The notes beneath the pieces were generated by a model, which made no database searches, was not told the DNA's origin, and was given only the letters and a program-made list of their open reading frames with translations. Positions 33,738-42,327 of a DNA stretch of 64,000 bases are shown piece after piece. How positions within the stretch are numbered: the first letter of the stretch is position 1; the number at the start of each line of letters is the position of its first letter. The translations under genes were made by a program, and so were the position numbers. Source of the stretch: Deltaproteobacteria bacterium UBA6106 (GTDB lineage: Bacteria > Desulfobacterota > Syntrophorhabdia > Syntrophorhabdales > Syntrophorhabdaceae); assembly GCA_002428485.1 (NCBI GenBank), contig DIWM01000045.1, positions 77,157 to 141,156 of the forward strand, given 5' to 3'.

Positions 33738-33848
33738 CGGAACACCCGTGAGGCGTCAGGCGTGAGGCGTCAGGCGTTTTTTTGACTTTCTGCTCCCCGC
33801 TCTCTGCTGCCTTTCTCCCCTTACGCCTTACGATTCACGACTAACGGA
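33738..33848. repeat. Family B inverted repeat
   Basis: Left arm CACCCGTGAGGCGTCAGGCG (repeated in tandem) and right arm CCCCTTACGCCTTACGATTC/ACGACTAACGG are complementary around a pyrimidine-rich centre. It lies right upstream of the AEC gene start. Confidence 0.8.
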
Positions 33849-33908
33849 CTTATGTACTATTATCACGTCAATGGGACATGTTCAACAGGATTATATCAGG
33901 AAAGAACC

Positions 33909-33983
33909 GTTCACAATAGAGAACAAAAGTAGTTTAGAATTGTTCACATTTTCTTGACAAAATTATAGAGAACAAGTATAAAT
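33909..33983 (+). promoter_or_regulatory. Strong promoter with repeated operator-like half-sites
   Basis: TTGACA (33,954-33,959) and TATAAA (33,977-33,982) are spaced by exactly 17 bases, the best promoter in the window. Around it are inverted half-sites GTTCAC/GAGAAC: one pair at 33,909-33,924 (GTTC, eight bases, GAAC) and a second set at 33,942-33,947 and 33,968-33,973 straddling the -35 element. This is the pattern expected for a repressor or activator that binds twice. The cognate regulator is not encoded nearby. Confidence 0.65.
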
Positions 33984-34032
33984 GTGAAACATGTAACAAT
34001 AAAAAATCCGTTTAAAATTAGAGGGGGTAGTG

Positions 34033-35412
34033 ATGCTGAAAGAATCGGTCGTAGCAGAACTCCAAAAAATCGTTGGAAAGGAAAATGTCCTCACGTCCCC
34101 TGAGGCGTTGAAGGCGTATTCCTACGATGGTACGACAAGCTGGGTCCATGAGCCTGATGTAGTGGTTTTCCCCACAATCACGCAACAGGTCTCGGATATT
34201 ATGAAGCTCGCCAATGCAGAAAAGATTCCCGTTACGCCAAGAGGCGGTGGTACAAACGTAAGCGGCGGCTCGATACCGATCATGGGCGGGATCGTCCTTT
34301 GTACCACAAAGATGAACAAGATACTGAAGGTCGATAAAGAGAACCTTACTGCGACAGTGGAGCCTGGCGTGGTGCTCCAGGATCTGACAATAAGGCTCAT
34401 GAAAGAGGGGCTCTTCTTTCCTCCTGATCCTCAGAGCTTTCTCGGCGCTACGCTGGGCGGGATCATTGCGGAGAATGCCGGCGGCCCTGCCTGCGTCAAG
34501 TACGGTGTTACCAAGCAGTACATACTTGGTGTTGAGGTGGTTCTTCCCAACGGCGATATTATCCATCTCGGCGGCAGAACGCTGAAGAATGTTGTTGGGT
34601 ATGACCTGCTTCATATCTTTATCAGCTCTGAAGGTACCCTCGGCGTGATAACAAAGGCAGAACTGAAGCTGAACCCGATCCCACCTGCCAAAAAGACCAT
34701 TATGGTTGTCTATGACGATGTGGCAAAGGCAGGCGAGAGCGTCTTCAGGGTTCTCGAAAACGGCGTGATACCCGGAAAGATAGAGCTTATGGATAACTGG
34801 GTCATCAACAGGATAGAGGAGATGATGCCCATGGGGCTTCCCAAGGATGCGGACGCCCTGCTCCTTTTTGAGACAGACGGCATACCTGAAGCCGTTGAAA
34901 AAGAAACGGAAAAGATCGTCGAGATCGTGAAGAAATACGGCGCCGTCGATGCGAGGGTAGCGAAGGACCAAGCCGAGGCAGATAAGTACTGGATGGGAAG
35001 AAAGGCAGGTTTCGCCGCAGTCTTCGGCAAGGCAAAAACGGTCTTTGCAGAAGATGTGACCGTGCCGAGAGGACAAATCCCAGCGCTGATAAACAAATGC
35101 AAGGAATTGGGAAAAAAATACAATATTGAGGTCGTTGTCCTCGGCCACGCGGGCGACGGAAACCTGCACCCGGCAATCCTGACCGATATCAACAACAAGG
35201 ACCATTATGACAGGGCGGTCAAGGCGATGGATGAGATCATCGAGGGTGCAGTTGAACTTGGAGGCGTACTTTCGGGAGAGCACGGTATTGGTCTTGAGAA
35301 GCAGAGATTCCTGAAGAGACAACTGGAGCCCGTCGTTATCGAGATGATGAAAAAGGTAAAGGCGCTCTTTGATCCAAATAACATCATGAACCCGGGCAAA
35401 ATCTGGGAATAG
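34033..35412 (+). CDS. FAD-binding 2-hydroxyacid oxidase (GlcD/DLD type)
   Basis: A 459-residue flavoprotein of the vanillyl-alcohol-oxidase fold: FAD-binding PRGGGTNVSGGS (about residues 73-84), VEPGVVLQDL, GGIIAENAGGP, and a C-terminal substrate domain with GHAGDGNLHP and the metal-binding GEHGIGLEK. It is typical of the catalytic subunit of glycolate or D-lactate dehydrogenases. The Fe-S partner follows 18 bases later. GAGGGGG precedes the ATG at 34,033; the in-frame GTG one codon earlier is less well spaced. The substrate is a 2-hydroxy acid by family; which one is unknown. Confidence 0.9.
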   Translation: MLKESVVAELQKIVGKENVLTSPEALKAYSYDGTTSWVHEPDVVVFPTITQQVSDIMKLANAEKIPVTPRGGGTNVSGGSIPIMGGIVLCTTKMNKILKVDKENLTATVEPGVVLQDLTIRLMKEGLFFPPDPQSFLGATLGGIIAENAGGPACVKYGVTKQYILGVEVVLPNGDIIHLGGRTLKNVVGYDLLHIFISSEGTLGVITKAELKLNPIPPAKKTIMVVYDDVAKAGESVFRVLENGVIPGKIELMDNWVINRIEEMMPMGLPKDADALLLFETDGIPEAVEKETEKIVEIVKKYGAVDARVAKDQAEADKYWMGRKAGFAAVFGKAKTVFAEDVTVPRGQIPALINKCKELGKKYNIEVVVLGHAGDGNLHPAILTDINNKDHYDRAVKAMDEIIEGAVELGGVLSGEHGIGLEKQRFLKRQLEPVVIEMMKKVKALFDPNNIMNPGKIWE

Positions 35413-35430
35413 CGGATAAGGGGGTTGAGC

Positions 35431-36699
35431 TTGAAAGACCTAAAAGAGCTTAAAAAAATAGAACAATACGCTGATCAGTGCATGAAGTGCGGTTTCTGCA
35501 GCTTTTTTTGCCCTGTATATCAGGAGGAGAAGACCGAAACGTCTGTCGCGCGGGGGAAAAACTATCTCGTTAAAGAGATCTTGAAAGGAAACCAGGAATT
35601 TACAAAAGAGCTGGGCAATATCATCGGCTTATGCCTCCTCTGCAAGCGATGTGTCGCGATGTGCCCTGCAAAGACGCAGATCGACAGGGTTGTGGTCGGG
35701 GCAAGGGCGCAGATGGTCAATGAAAAGGGCCTCGGCGCTATAAAGAATTTTGCCTTCCGGAAGGTCATGGCAAACCGCAAGGCCTTCGGAAATTACGTCA
35801 AACTTGCGAAATCGTTTCAGTGGCTCCTGCCGAAAACGGAAGGGAATATCAGGCACCTCCCTGATTTCCTGAAGGCCCTCGGGCAGGGAAGGAACATCCC
35901 GGCCCTCGCCGATAAGTTCTTACGTGAAATAGTAAAACCGGTATATAAACCGCAAAACGGTGAAAAGCCCAAGATGAAGGTTGGCTATTTCATGGGCTGT
36001 GCCACCGATTTTATGTACCCTGAGCTGGGGCTTAAGTTTATCGACTTCCTCACAAAGAGAGGGATAGAGGTGGTTGTTCCCGAGAGCCAGAGCTGCTGCG
36101 GGGCTGCGATGTATTTCAGCGGTGACTTTGAAACGGGCAGGCTGCAGGCAGAAAAGAACATTGAGGCATTCAAAGATGTTGACTACATCGTGACCGCCTG
36201 CGGCACATGCAGCTCAACGCTGAAAGATTACCAGAAATACCTTCCCGAAACGGAAGACCAGAAGAAGCGCTTTGAGGAGTTTGAGAAAAAGGTCAAAGAC
36301 TCTATGGAATTTATCGTCGATATCATGAAAGTCAAGCCCGAAGAGCTTACATTGAAAAAGGAATTCGAAGGCAAGACCGCAACGTGGCATGATCCCTGCC
36401 ACCTTGTAAGGTACCAGAACATAAAGGACCAGCCGCGGGCGATTCTCAAGGGGTTAAAGGGCCTGAAATACGTGGAGATGCCCAACGCGGACCTCTGCTG
36501 CGGCATGGGGGGATCCTTCAGCGTCTACCATTATGACATTACAAAGAAGATAGCAGGAAAAAAGATGGACGGCATCAAGGCAACGGGGGCGGACATCGTT
36601 GTAACGGCTTGTCCGGGCTGCATGGTAAACCTTACCGATAACGTCCTGCAGAACAAGATGCCCCAGAAGGTTTACCATCTCCTGGAGCTTGTGGAGTAA
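35431..36699 (+). CDS. Fe-S oxidoreductase subunit (GlcF/HdrD type)
   Basis: A 422-residue protein with two N-terminal [4Fe-4S] motifs (CMKCGFCSFFCP; CLLCKRCVAMCP) and two CCG domains (SQSCCGAAM with upstream GCATD; LCCGMGGS with upstream HDPCH and later CPGC). It accepts electrons from the FAD subunit and passes them to quinone or another carrier. A TTG at 35,425 is possible, but the second TTG at 35,431 is six bases from AAGGGGG and is preferred; there is no ATG in the right place. Confidence 0.88.
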   Translation: MKDLKELKKIEQYADQCMKCGFCSFFCPVYQEEKTETSVARGKNYLVKEILKGNQEFTKELGNIIGLCLLCKRCVAMCPAKTQIDRVVVGARAQMVNEKGLGAIKNFAFRKVMANRKAFGNYVKLAKSFQWLLPKTEGNIRHLPDFLKALGQGRNIPALADKFLREIVKPVYKPQNGEKPKMKVGYFMGCATDFMYPELGLKFIDFLTKRGIEVVVPESQSCCGAAMYFSGDFETGRLQAEKNIEAFKDVDYIVTACGTCSSTLKDYQKYLPETEDQKKRFEEFEKKVKDSMEFIVDIMKVKPEELTLKKEFEGKTATWHDPCHLVRYQNIKDQPRAILKGLKGLKYVEMPNADLCCGMGGSFSVYHYDITKKIAGKKMDGIKATGADIVVTACPGCMVNLTDNVLQNKMPQKVYHLLELVE

Positions 36700-36753
36700 A
36701 AGCAGTTTATTAAAAATGATTTGTTACTAAAAAAAATTGCAGGAGGATGTATT

Positions 36754-38361
36754 ATGAAGAACGGTCACTGGATGACGGCAAAAGATGTTTTGAGGGTAAA
36801 CGCCTTTAAATGGCCGGACAAGATCGGAATTAAGGACTTGTACAAGGCTTACACATTCAAACAATGGAATGAGAGAGCCTCCAGGCTTGCAAACGCCCTT
36901 GCGGACATGGGCATGAAAAAGGGCGACAGGTTTGCGGTCCTTGCTTACAACTGCGTGGAATGGCTTGAGATCTATGGAGCAGCAGCAAAGGGAGGATTTA
37001 TATGTGTACCCCTTATGTTCAGGCTTGCACCTGTGGAAATGGAATACAACATCAATCACAGCGAATGTAAGGTTTTCATCGTTCAGGGTGGATCGGACCC
37101 CGCTGACGGCAAGGAATTCCCATGGATAAAGCAGGTGAGCGAGATGAAGAAAAACCTGCCTACCGTGGCAAAATACGTTTCTTTTGCCTTTGACAACCCG
37201 CATTACGATGGCTTTGTCTCCTACGAAGATGCCCTCGCAAAGGCGAGCCCCGAAGAACCTGCAACGGCAGTTGACGCTGATGATCCGTGGGTCATCATGT
37301 ATACCGGTGGAACAACGGGAAAACCGAAAGGGGTTGTGAAGACCCACGCATCCTTGTTTGCCCAGTATTTCATCATGATCTTTGACCACCAGTTCAACGT
37401 TGACGATTGCAATCTTCTTGTCATGCCGTGCTGCCACGTCAACTCACTCTTCTATTCCTTCGTGGCAACCTGGGTGGGCGGCACCGTTATGGCCTACAAC
37501 ATGATAAGCTTTAATCCTGAGAGCCTTTTGAAAACCTTCTCTGATCATAAAGTCACCTTTACATCCCTCGTGCCAACCCACTACATCATGATGCTTGCTC
37601 TGCCGGATGACGTAAAGAAGAAATACGATCTGAGCACTGTCAAGAAACTCCTCATTTCCTCTGCACCGGCAAGAAGGGATACGAAACTCGGCGTATTGAA
37701 GATGTTTCCGAATTCAGAGCTCAATGAAGCCTACGGCTCAACAGAGGCGGGTATCGTTACCGTTCTTAAGCCCAATGAACAGCTTACAAAACTTGGTTCC
37801 TGCGGCCGTGAGGTTATCGGTACAGACCTGATCAGGTTTTATGATGAAGAAGGCAATCTTGTAACCGAGCCCAACGTGGTCGGCGAACTCTATTCAAGGA
37901 GCCCGATGCTCTTCGAGGAATATTGGAAGGATCCTGAAAAAACCAAGGCAGCCATGAAGGGTGAATACTTCAGCGCGGGCGATATGGGTTACAGAGACGA
38001 AGAGGGCTATATCTACCTCGTTGACAGAAAGGCCAACATGATCATTTCCGGCGGCGAGAACATCTTCCCTTCCGAGGTCGAAAATTGTGTTGGCGGGAAT
38101 CCGAAAGTCAAAGACGTTGCGGTTATCGGCGTGCCGCATGAGAAATGGGGCGAACAGGTTACTGCTGTTATCGTTCTCCATGAGGGACAGACCGCAACAC
38201 CGGAAGAAATCACCACTTTCTGCAAGGGCAAAATAGCAGGCTTCAAGGTACCGAAGAATATCATCTTCATTAAAGATGAGGAGATGCCAAGAAGCGGCGC
38301 CGGCAAGATACTTCATAGGATGCTGAGAGAAAAATACGGAAAGTGGGCTGACCACCAGTAA
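36754..38361 (+). CDS. Acyl-CoA ligase (AMP-forming)
   Basis: A 535-residue ANL-superfamily enzyme with the phosphate loop MYTGGTTGKPKGV (about residues 178-190), YGSTEAG (about 324), GDMGYRDEEGYIYLVDRK (about 405-422), the hinge SGGENIFPSEVE and the C-terminal catalytic lysine in SGAGKILHR. It activates a carboxylic acid to its CoA thioester through an acyl-AMP. It is the last gene of the promoter-to-terminator unit with the 2-hydroxyacid oxidase pair, so it may activate the oxo-acid product or a related aromatic or fatty acid. The frame extends upstream with a TTG at 36,721, but GCAGGAGGATG fixes the ATG at 36,754. Confidence 0.92.
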   Translation: MKNGHWMTAKDVLRVNAFKWPDKIGIKDLYKAYTFKQWNERASRLANALADMGMKKGDRFAVLAYNCVEWLEIYGAAAKGGFICVPLMFRLAPVEMEYNINHSECKVFIVQGGSDPADGKEFPWIKQVSEMKKNLPTVAKYVSFAFDNPHYDGFVSYEDALAKASPEEPATAVDADDPWVIMYTGGTTGKPKGVVKTHASLFAQYFIMIFDHQFNVDDCNLLVMPCCHVNSLFYSFVATWVGGTVMAYNMISFNPESLLKTFSDHKVTFTSLVPTHYIMMLALPDDVKKKYDLSTVKKLLISSAPARRDTKLGVLKMFPNSELNEAYGSTEAGIVTVLKPNEQLTKLGSCGREVIGTDLIRFYDEEGNLVTEPNVVGELYSRSPMLFEEYWKDPEKTKAAMKGEYFSAGDMGYRDEEGYIYLVDRKANMIISGGENIFPSEVENCVGGNPKVKDVAVIGVPHEKWGEQVTAVIVLHEGQTATPEEITTFCKGKIAGFKVPKNIIFIKDEEMPRSGAGKILHRMLREKYGKWADHQ

Positions 38362-38378
38362 ATAAGGTATTGTTACAG

Positions 38379-38412
38379 AAAAAACGGGGGCCTTTATGCC
38401 CCCGTTTTTTTT
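38379..38412 (+). terminator. Rho-independent terminator
   Basis: A tract of A residues, then the stem CGGGGGC/GCCCCCG with loop CTTTAT and a run of eight T residues. It lies 17 bases after the ligase stop and ends the unit that starts at 33,954. The A and T runs would make it work in both directions. Confidence 0.92.
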
Positions 38413-38469
38413 ATTTGCAGCAGGCTCTTTTGGTTGTTAGATGGCGCGAAGATATGTTATAGATACACT

Positions 38470-38781
38470 ATGGTAAAGGATTACTCGCTTTATTTGCAGG
38501 TCGGGGACAGAGTATACCACAAATATTATAAGCGGTGGGGGCTCGGCGTCGTTGTGGAAGAACGGAGGTCCGAACTGCCCGGCGGTTTCTGCTACGTGCG
38601 GATAGATTTTCAGGACGGGAAGCTGCGCGTCTTCGACAATAATTTCAAAAGCGGGAGCTGCTGCTATTATGCGGGCATAGAGAAGGTCGATGACCGTAAG
38701 TACACAATACAGTTCTGTGAGGACGGGCGCAACAGGAATTCCAGGCCCGCAAGAAAGGCGTTGTTGAAAGGCAGGGAATAG
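38470..38781 (+). CDS. Small beta-rich protein of unknown function
   Basis: A 103-residue protein with a compact N-terminal domain (VGDRVYHKYYKRWGLGVVVEE...YVRIDFQDGKLRVFD) resembling small Tudor/SH3-like barrels such as DUF3553, followed by a basic tail (RNSRPARKALLKGRE). Three cysteines include a CC pair (SGSCCYY). No ribosome site is visible before the ATG at 38,470; a TTG-initiated extension to 38,434 is possible. It ends 21 bases before selD on the same strand and might share its transcript. Function not known; the domain likeness is tentative. Confidence 0.55.
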   Translation: MVKDYSLYLQVGDRVYHKYYKRWGLGVVVEERRSELPGGFCYVRIDFQDGKLRVFDNNFKSGSCCYYAGIEKVDDRKYTIQFCEDGRNRNSRPARKALLKGRE

Positions 38782-38802
38782 TTTACTGCAACAGGGGGAG
38801 GT

Positions 38803-39831
38803 ATGGATATAGAATTAACAAAATATGTCCGCGGAGCAGGGTGAGCGTCAAAAATAGGTCCGGGTGACCTTGCGAACATTCTTTGCGGAATAGAGATCCC
38901 AGGGGACAAAAACGTGATAGTCGGCATAGAGGGCTTTGAGGACGCCGGTGTCTACAAGATCACCGACGAGATCGCCATCGTCCAGACCATAGATTTTTTT
39001 ACACCTATTGTTGACGACCCTTACTGGTTCGGGCAGATCGCCGCGGCAAATGCCTTAAGCGACATATATGCCATGGGCGCAGTGCCGAAGACGGCATTGA
39101 ACATGGTATGTTTTTCTCTGAAGAAATTTGATATAGCCGTTCTCAAAGAGATCATCAGGGGAGGGATAGACAAAATACGGGAGGCGGACGTGAGCCTCCT
39201 GGGAGGACACAGCGTTGACGACGAAGAGATCAAGTACGGTCTTTCAGTAACCGGCGTTGTCCACCCCGGAAGGATTATCCTGAATCAAGGGGCGCTCCCC
39301 GGTGATGCCCTGATCCTGACAAAACCTCTTGGCACAGGCATTTTAAACACAGGAATCAAAGGGAAGGTCCTCAGCGAAGGCTCTATCAAAAAATTGATTG
39401 AGATAATGGCGCAGCTCAACAGAAAGGCCTCGGAGGCAATGCTCTCCGTTAAAACCCATGCAGGTACGGATGTAACGGGTTTCGGGCTCGCAGGCCACCT
39501 TAAGGAGATGATCGGTGAATTTATCGGCGTTGAGATATTCAGAGACAAGGTTCCCTATTTCGCAGAGGCGGTGGAGCTCGTAAAATCCGGCTTTGCGCCC
39601 GGCGGCCTATACAACAACAGGGATTTCTATAAAAGGCACGTCATAAGCGATGCGCAGGACTTCTTCTACGATATCATCTTTGACCCCCAGACGTCGGGCG
39701 GCCTGCTTTTCGCGGTGGCGCAGGAAGACCTGCCGGCATTTGAGAAGAACGCAGCAAGCATGAAGGTTGATTATTGGATCATAGGGAAGTTTTTATCAGA
39801 ACCGAAAGGGAAGATAGTTCTTAGCTCATAG
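38803..39831 (+). CDS. selD: Selenide water dikinase, itself a selenoprotein (UGA at codon 14)
   Basis: SelD makes selenophosphate, the selenium donor for Sec-tRNA. The frame starts at ATG 38,803 behind AGGGGGAGG and reads MDIELTKYVRGAG, then TGA (38,842-38,844), then ASKIGPGDLANIL. The TGA sits exactly at the catalytic Cys/Sec of SelD (motif G-[C/U]-x-x-K), so it is read as selenocysteine. The rest is a complete SelD: DFFTPIVDDPYWFGQIAAANALSDIYAMGA (shown across the metal/ATP region), GGHSVDD and DPQTSGGLL. Total length 342 residues is normal. A SECIS-like hairpin follows the UGA. A caller that stops at UGA would report only the part from 38,914. The last two codons and stop (AGC TCA TAG) fall in a family A repeat. 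Confidence 0.93.
38842..38872 (+). other. selD: UGA-Sec codon with bacterial SECIS-like hairpin
   Basis: After the TGA, a stem AGGTC/GACCT (38,856-38,860 with 38,866-38,870) closes a five-base loop CGGGT; CAA/TTG pairing may extend it across a small bulge. The loop begins 16 bases after the UGA and has G at its second position, in line with described bacterial SECIS elements. Confidence 0.65.
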
Positions 39832-40040
39832 CTGATAGCTCATAGCAAAAAACAAAATCCTAAATCCTAATATCTAAATAAAATCAAATCCGAAGCACGA
39901 ATATCGAAATCCTAAACAAATCCAAATGTTCAAAATTCAAAACGCATTGAAAGGTTTTTGTTTGGAACATTTGATATTTGAATTTTGATATTGTTTCGGA
40001 TTTGGTGCTTGGGATTTCGTGCTTGATCTTTCTATGAGCT
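39821..40040. repeat. Composite of family A arm and family D inverted repeat
   Basis: Starting inside the selD stop region is TTAGCTCATAGCTGATAGCTC (shown at most 20 bases: TTAGCTCATAGCTGATAGCT), then a long imperfect hairpin: AATCCTAATATCTAAAT, CAAATCCGAAGCACGAATAT and AAATGTTCAAAATTCAAAAC on the left, complemented by TTTGATATTTGAATTTTGAT and TCGGATTTGGTGCTTGGGAT on the right. A second copy of this family D lies at 53.8 kb. The right end reaches into the DUF3786 stop codon. Confidence 0.8.
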
Positions 40041-40688
40041 GTAATCTTCTTCCTCCATATGTTGTTTCCTTGCCGTCTTAAGGATCCTTGCTGTGGCAAG
40101 CTTTGATATTACCACAATGTCTTCGAGGGGAAGATAACCGGTGATCGAGGGATCGAAGAGGACCCTGACAAGAGGAGAGAATTCTTCGTCGCCTTCCCAG
40201 AGGATAAAGGTTATGGGTACTCTCGGGAGTGCGCAAAGGGTTATCGACGCGTCTCCGTATTCCTCCTTCTTTCCGCCGATGGCAATGCCCGCCTCAAGAA
40301 ATGCGTATCTGTCGCGGCCGAATGCAGACTGCAAAGGTTTTGCGACCCTTTTTTCGAAAACAGGCCGGTAATGCCTGCAGCCGGGTATGTCTTCGTATGC
40401 CACGATGTTACCTCCAGGCAGGCTGCCGTTCGCGGTATTGATATAATGCAAAATGATGATCTTTGTTACGAGTGTTATATTATTTTCCTCTGCACTTTTG
40501 AAAACAAACTTCGGCAAAGCAAGGGAGATCGTTTCATCAAAGAAGGGTACTGTAACTGTGAATATGCCGGTGCCGGTCTCGTATTGCAGGGCTGCATTTT
40601 TGAGCTGCCGCTCAATGTCGGAACCGAGAAGCCTTTCGCATGCCGAATCATAAACATTTTTGTAGGTCTTTTGTTTTTGCAGCAACAT
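40032..40688 (-). CDS. DUF3786 protein
   Basis: A 218-residue protein matching the DUF3786 family in its distinctive features: LPGGNIVAYEDIPG, the central aromatic/glycine-rich stretch, and LPRVPITFILWEGDEEF followed by LFDPSITGYLPLEDIVV. This family is common in deltaproteobacteria and acetogens, often near corrinoid or carbon monoxide dehydrogenase genes, but its role is not known. A cooS gene exists 14 kb away. The final codons AGC TCA TAG belong to a repeat arm, as in selD. No clear ribosome site precedes the ATG. Confidence 0.78.
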   Translation of the reverse strand: MLLQKQKTYKNVYDSACERLLGSDIERQLKNAALQYETGTGIFTVTVPFFDETISLALPKFVFKSAEENNITLVTKIIILHYINTANGSLPGGNIVAYEDIPGCRHYRPVFEKRVAKPLQSAFGRDRYAFLEAGIAIGGKKEEYGDASITLCALPRVPITFILWEGDEEFSPLVRVLFDPSITGYLPLEDIVVISKLATARILKTARKQHMEEEDYSS

Positions 40689-40759
40689 GGTTTTAACTCA
40701 TATGTTCAACGTAGGATGAGCACTGCGTTGGGCTTTCCCCCGCAAACACGCGATTAGAA

Positions 40760-40906
40760 CAGCTCATGGCTCGTAGCTCATGGTTTATGGCGACAGCAAG
40801 GACCAAATAAGCAGTATGCACAAAAATCTCTTACTGCCCACTCCCTACTGCTTACTATGTTTCGTTTTTACTATGAGCTATCAGCTATGAACTATGAGCC
40901 GCCTTT
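40760..40906. repeat. Family A inverted repeat with internal short hairpin
   Basis: Left arm AGCTCATGGCTCGTAGCTCA and right arm CTATGAGCTATCAGCTATGA/ACTATGAGCCGC flank an inner pair, AAGCAGTATG near 40,810 and CCTACTGCTTACT near 40,845, so two hairpins may be nested. A pyrimidine-rich tract of short TCTCATCTTCCC-type words follows to 40,975 at the rpe 3' end. The 269 bases between the genes contain no coding potential I can see. Confidence 0.75.
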
Positions 40907-40957
40907 TTTATCCGGTATCGAGTGACCATCTTCCCATCCTCTCATCTTCCCATTCCC

Positions 40958-41620
40958 TCATTCTCCCACCTTCTTCCTCACTTCCTCTATTGTCTTTTTA
41001 TAATCCTTTGTGTGGAAGATACCGGTGCCCAGGACAAGGATGTTCGCGCCCGCATCAACTGCCCTTTTTGCGTTTTCTGTTTTTATGCCGCCATCGACCT
41101 CGAGGTCTATTGACCGTCCTGATTCCTGTATCATCTGCCTTGTATTTTTTATCTTCTCATCCATGGCAGCGATATATTGCTGTCCGCCAAAGCCCGGGTT
41201 GACGCTCATGATCAGTATCATGTCGACCTCTCTGATAATGTGGTCAAGCTTTGAAAGCGGGGTTGACGGGTTCAGGGAGACCCCTGCCTTTTTCCCCATC
41301 GACTTTATGACATCGACTGTCCTGAAGAGATGGTAGTCTGCTTCAACGTGTACCGTCACAATGTCGGCGCCCGCAGCGATAAAGTCTTCCGCGTATCTTG
41401 CAGGGTTTTCGATCATGAGGTGAACGTCAAGTGGTTTCGTGGCGATTCTCTTAACCGCTTCAACGATCATAGGACCAATAGTGATATTGGGAACAAAATG
41501 GCCGTCCATAACATCGATATGTATCAGGTCCGCGCCGGCCTTTTCTACATCCTTTATCTCCTTCTCAAGCGCAAGAAAATTGCATGACAAAATAGAAGGA
41601 GCTATGAAGACTCTGTTCAT
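40958..41620 (-). CDS. rpe: Ribulose-phosphate 3-epimerase
   Basis: A 220-residue TIM barrel with the Rpe signatures APSILSCNFLALEKEI, HIDVMDGHFVPNITIG (metal-binding His and Asp), DVHLMIENP, MSVNPGFGGQ and LEVDGGIKTENA. It interconverts ribulose 5-phosphate and xylulose 5-phosphate in the pentose phosphate path. It overlaps the PASTA gene by four bases and ends an overlapping chain htpX-rsmB-PASTA-rpe. Confidence 0.96.
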   Translation of the reverse strand: MNRVFIAPSILSCNFLALEKEIKDVEKAGADLIHIDVMDGHFVPNITIGPMIVEAVKRIATKPLDVHLMIENPARYAEDFIAAGADIVTVHVEADYHLFRTVDVIKSMGKKAGVSLNPSTPLSKLDHIIREVDMILIMSVNPGFGGQQYIAAMDEKIKNTRQMIQESGRSIDLEVDGGIKTENAKRAVDAGANILVLGTGIFHTKDYKKTIEEVRKKVGE

Positions 41621-42327
41621 ATTTGCCCTCCGGTATTTATATTGATGATCAATTCATTATCGTTGTTGAAGATAGTCCTTGGCGGTATCGATGTTCTAAC
41701 GCCCGTCCTTCCGGTAATCTGTCCATTTTTCCCGTATTCTATTGTGTATCTGATCTTTTTCATTTCCATCTCATCCAGGAGTGCATCTATGTTGGTATTC
41801 GTCATTACGGGTAACATATAGTAAGGTTTTTGTTCGCTTCCCACGATGAGGGTTACCCCGCCCTGTTCGAGAATGGTGCTGCCTCCCCTTGGCGCCTGGG
41901 CGATCACCCTTCCTGTTTTTCCATGCGGTACATATATGGTCTTCCTGATAGTGATAAGCTTTTCGCCAAGCATCTCGGCGGCCTTCTCCAATGGCTGACC
42001 CGTAAGGGTCGGTATTTCAACGAGCTGGGGGCCCTCAGAGACAATGACATAGAGTATCCTGCCCTTCCTGATAACAATGTTTGCATCCGGTTTTTGTACG
42101 GTAATATGGTTGTACGGTACGTCGTTTCTTCTTTCATAACGAAGGATGATCAGGCTAAGCCCTTTGCCCCCGGCGATCTCTTTTGCTTCCTCGACCTTTT
42201 TCCCTCTCACGTCGGGACACACGGTAGTTTCCTGTCCTTTGAGGACTATGTCTATGGTAAGGTACATGGACAAAATAAATGCAGCCGCGGGGACAATAAA
42301 GTAGAGTAATTTTTTAAGCCACTTCAT
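41617..42327 (-). CDS. Membrane-anchored triple-PASTA protein
   Basis: A 236-residue protein with one N-terminal transmembrane helix (about residues 7-29) and three PASTA repeats (about 38-100, 101-165, 168-232; for example VCPDVRGKKVEEAKEIA and VEIPTLTGQPLEKAAEML). PASTA domains bind peptidoglycan or muropeptides; here there is no kinase or transpeptidase domain attached. In many deltaproteobacteria such a stand-alone PASTA protein sits between rsmB (sun) and rpe. It overlaps both neighbours by four bases. Confidence 0.9.
   Translation of the reverse strand: MKWLKKLLYFIVPAAAFILSMYLTIDIVLKGQETTVCPDVRGKKVEEAKEIAGGKGLSLIILRYERRNDVPYNHITVQKPDANIVIRKGRILYVIVSEGPQLVEIPTLTGQPLEKAAEMLGEKLITIRKTIYVPHGKTGRVIAQAPRGGSTILEQGGVTLIVGSEQKPYYMLPVMTNTNIDALLDEMEMKKIRYTIEYGKNGQITGRTGVRTSIPPRTIFNNDNELIININTGGQI

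Noticed and set aside
38803..39831. selD as a pseudogene or a gene starting at 38,914
   Set aside because: The TGA falls exactly at the catalytic Cys/Sec codon, the upstream part encodes the normal SelD N terminus with a ribosome site, and no other damage is visible.
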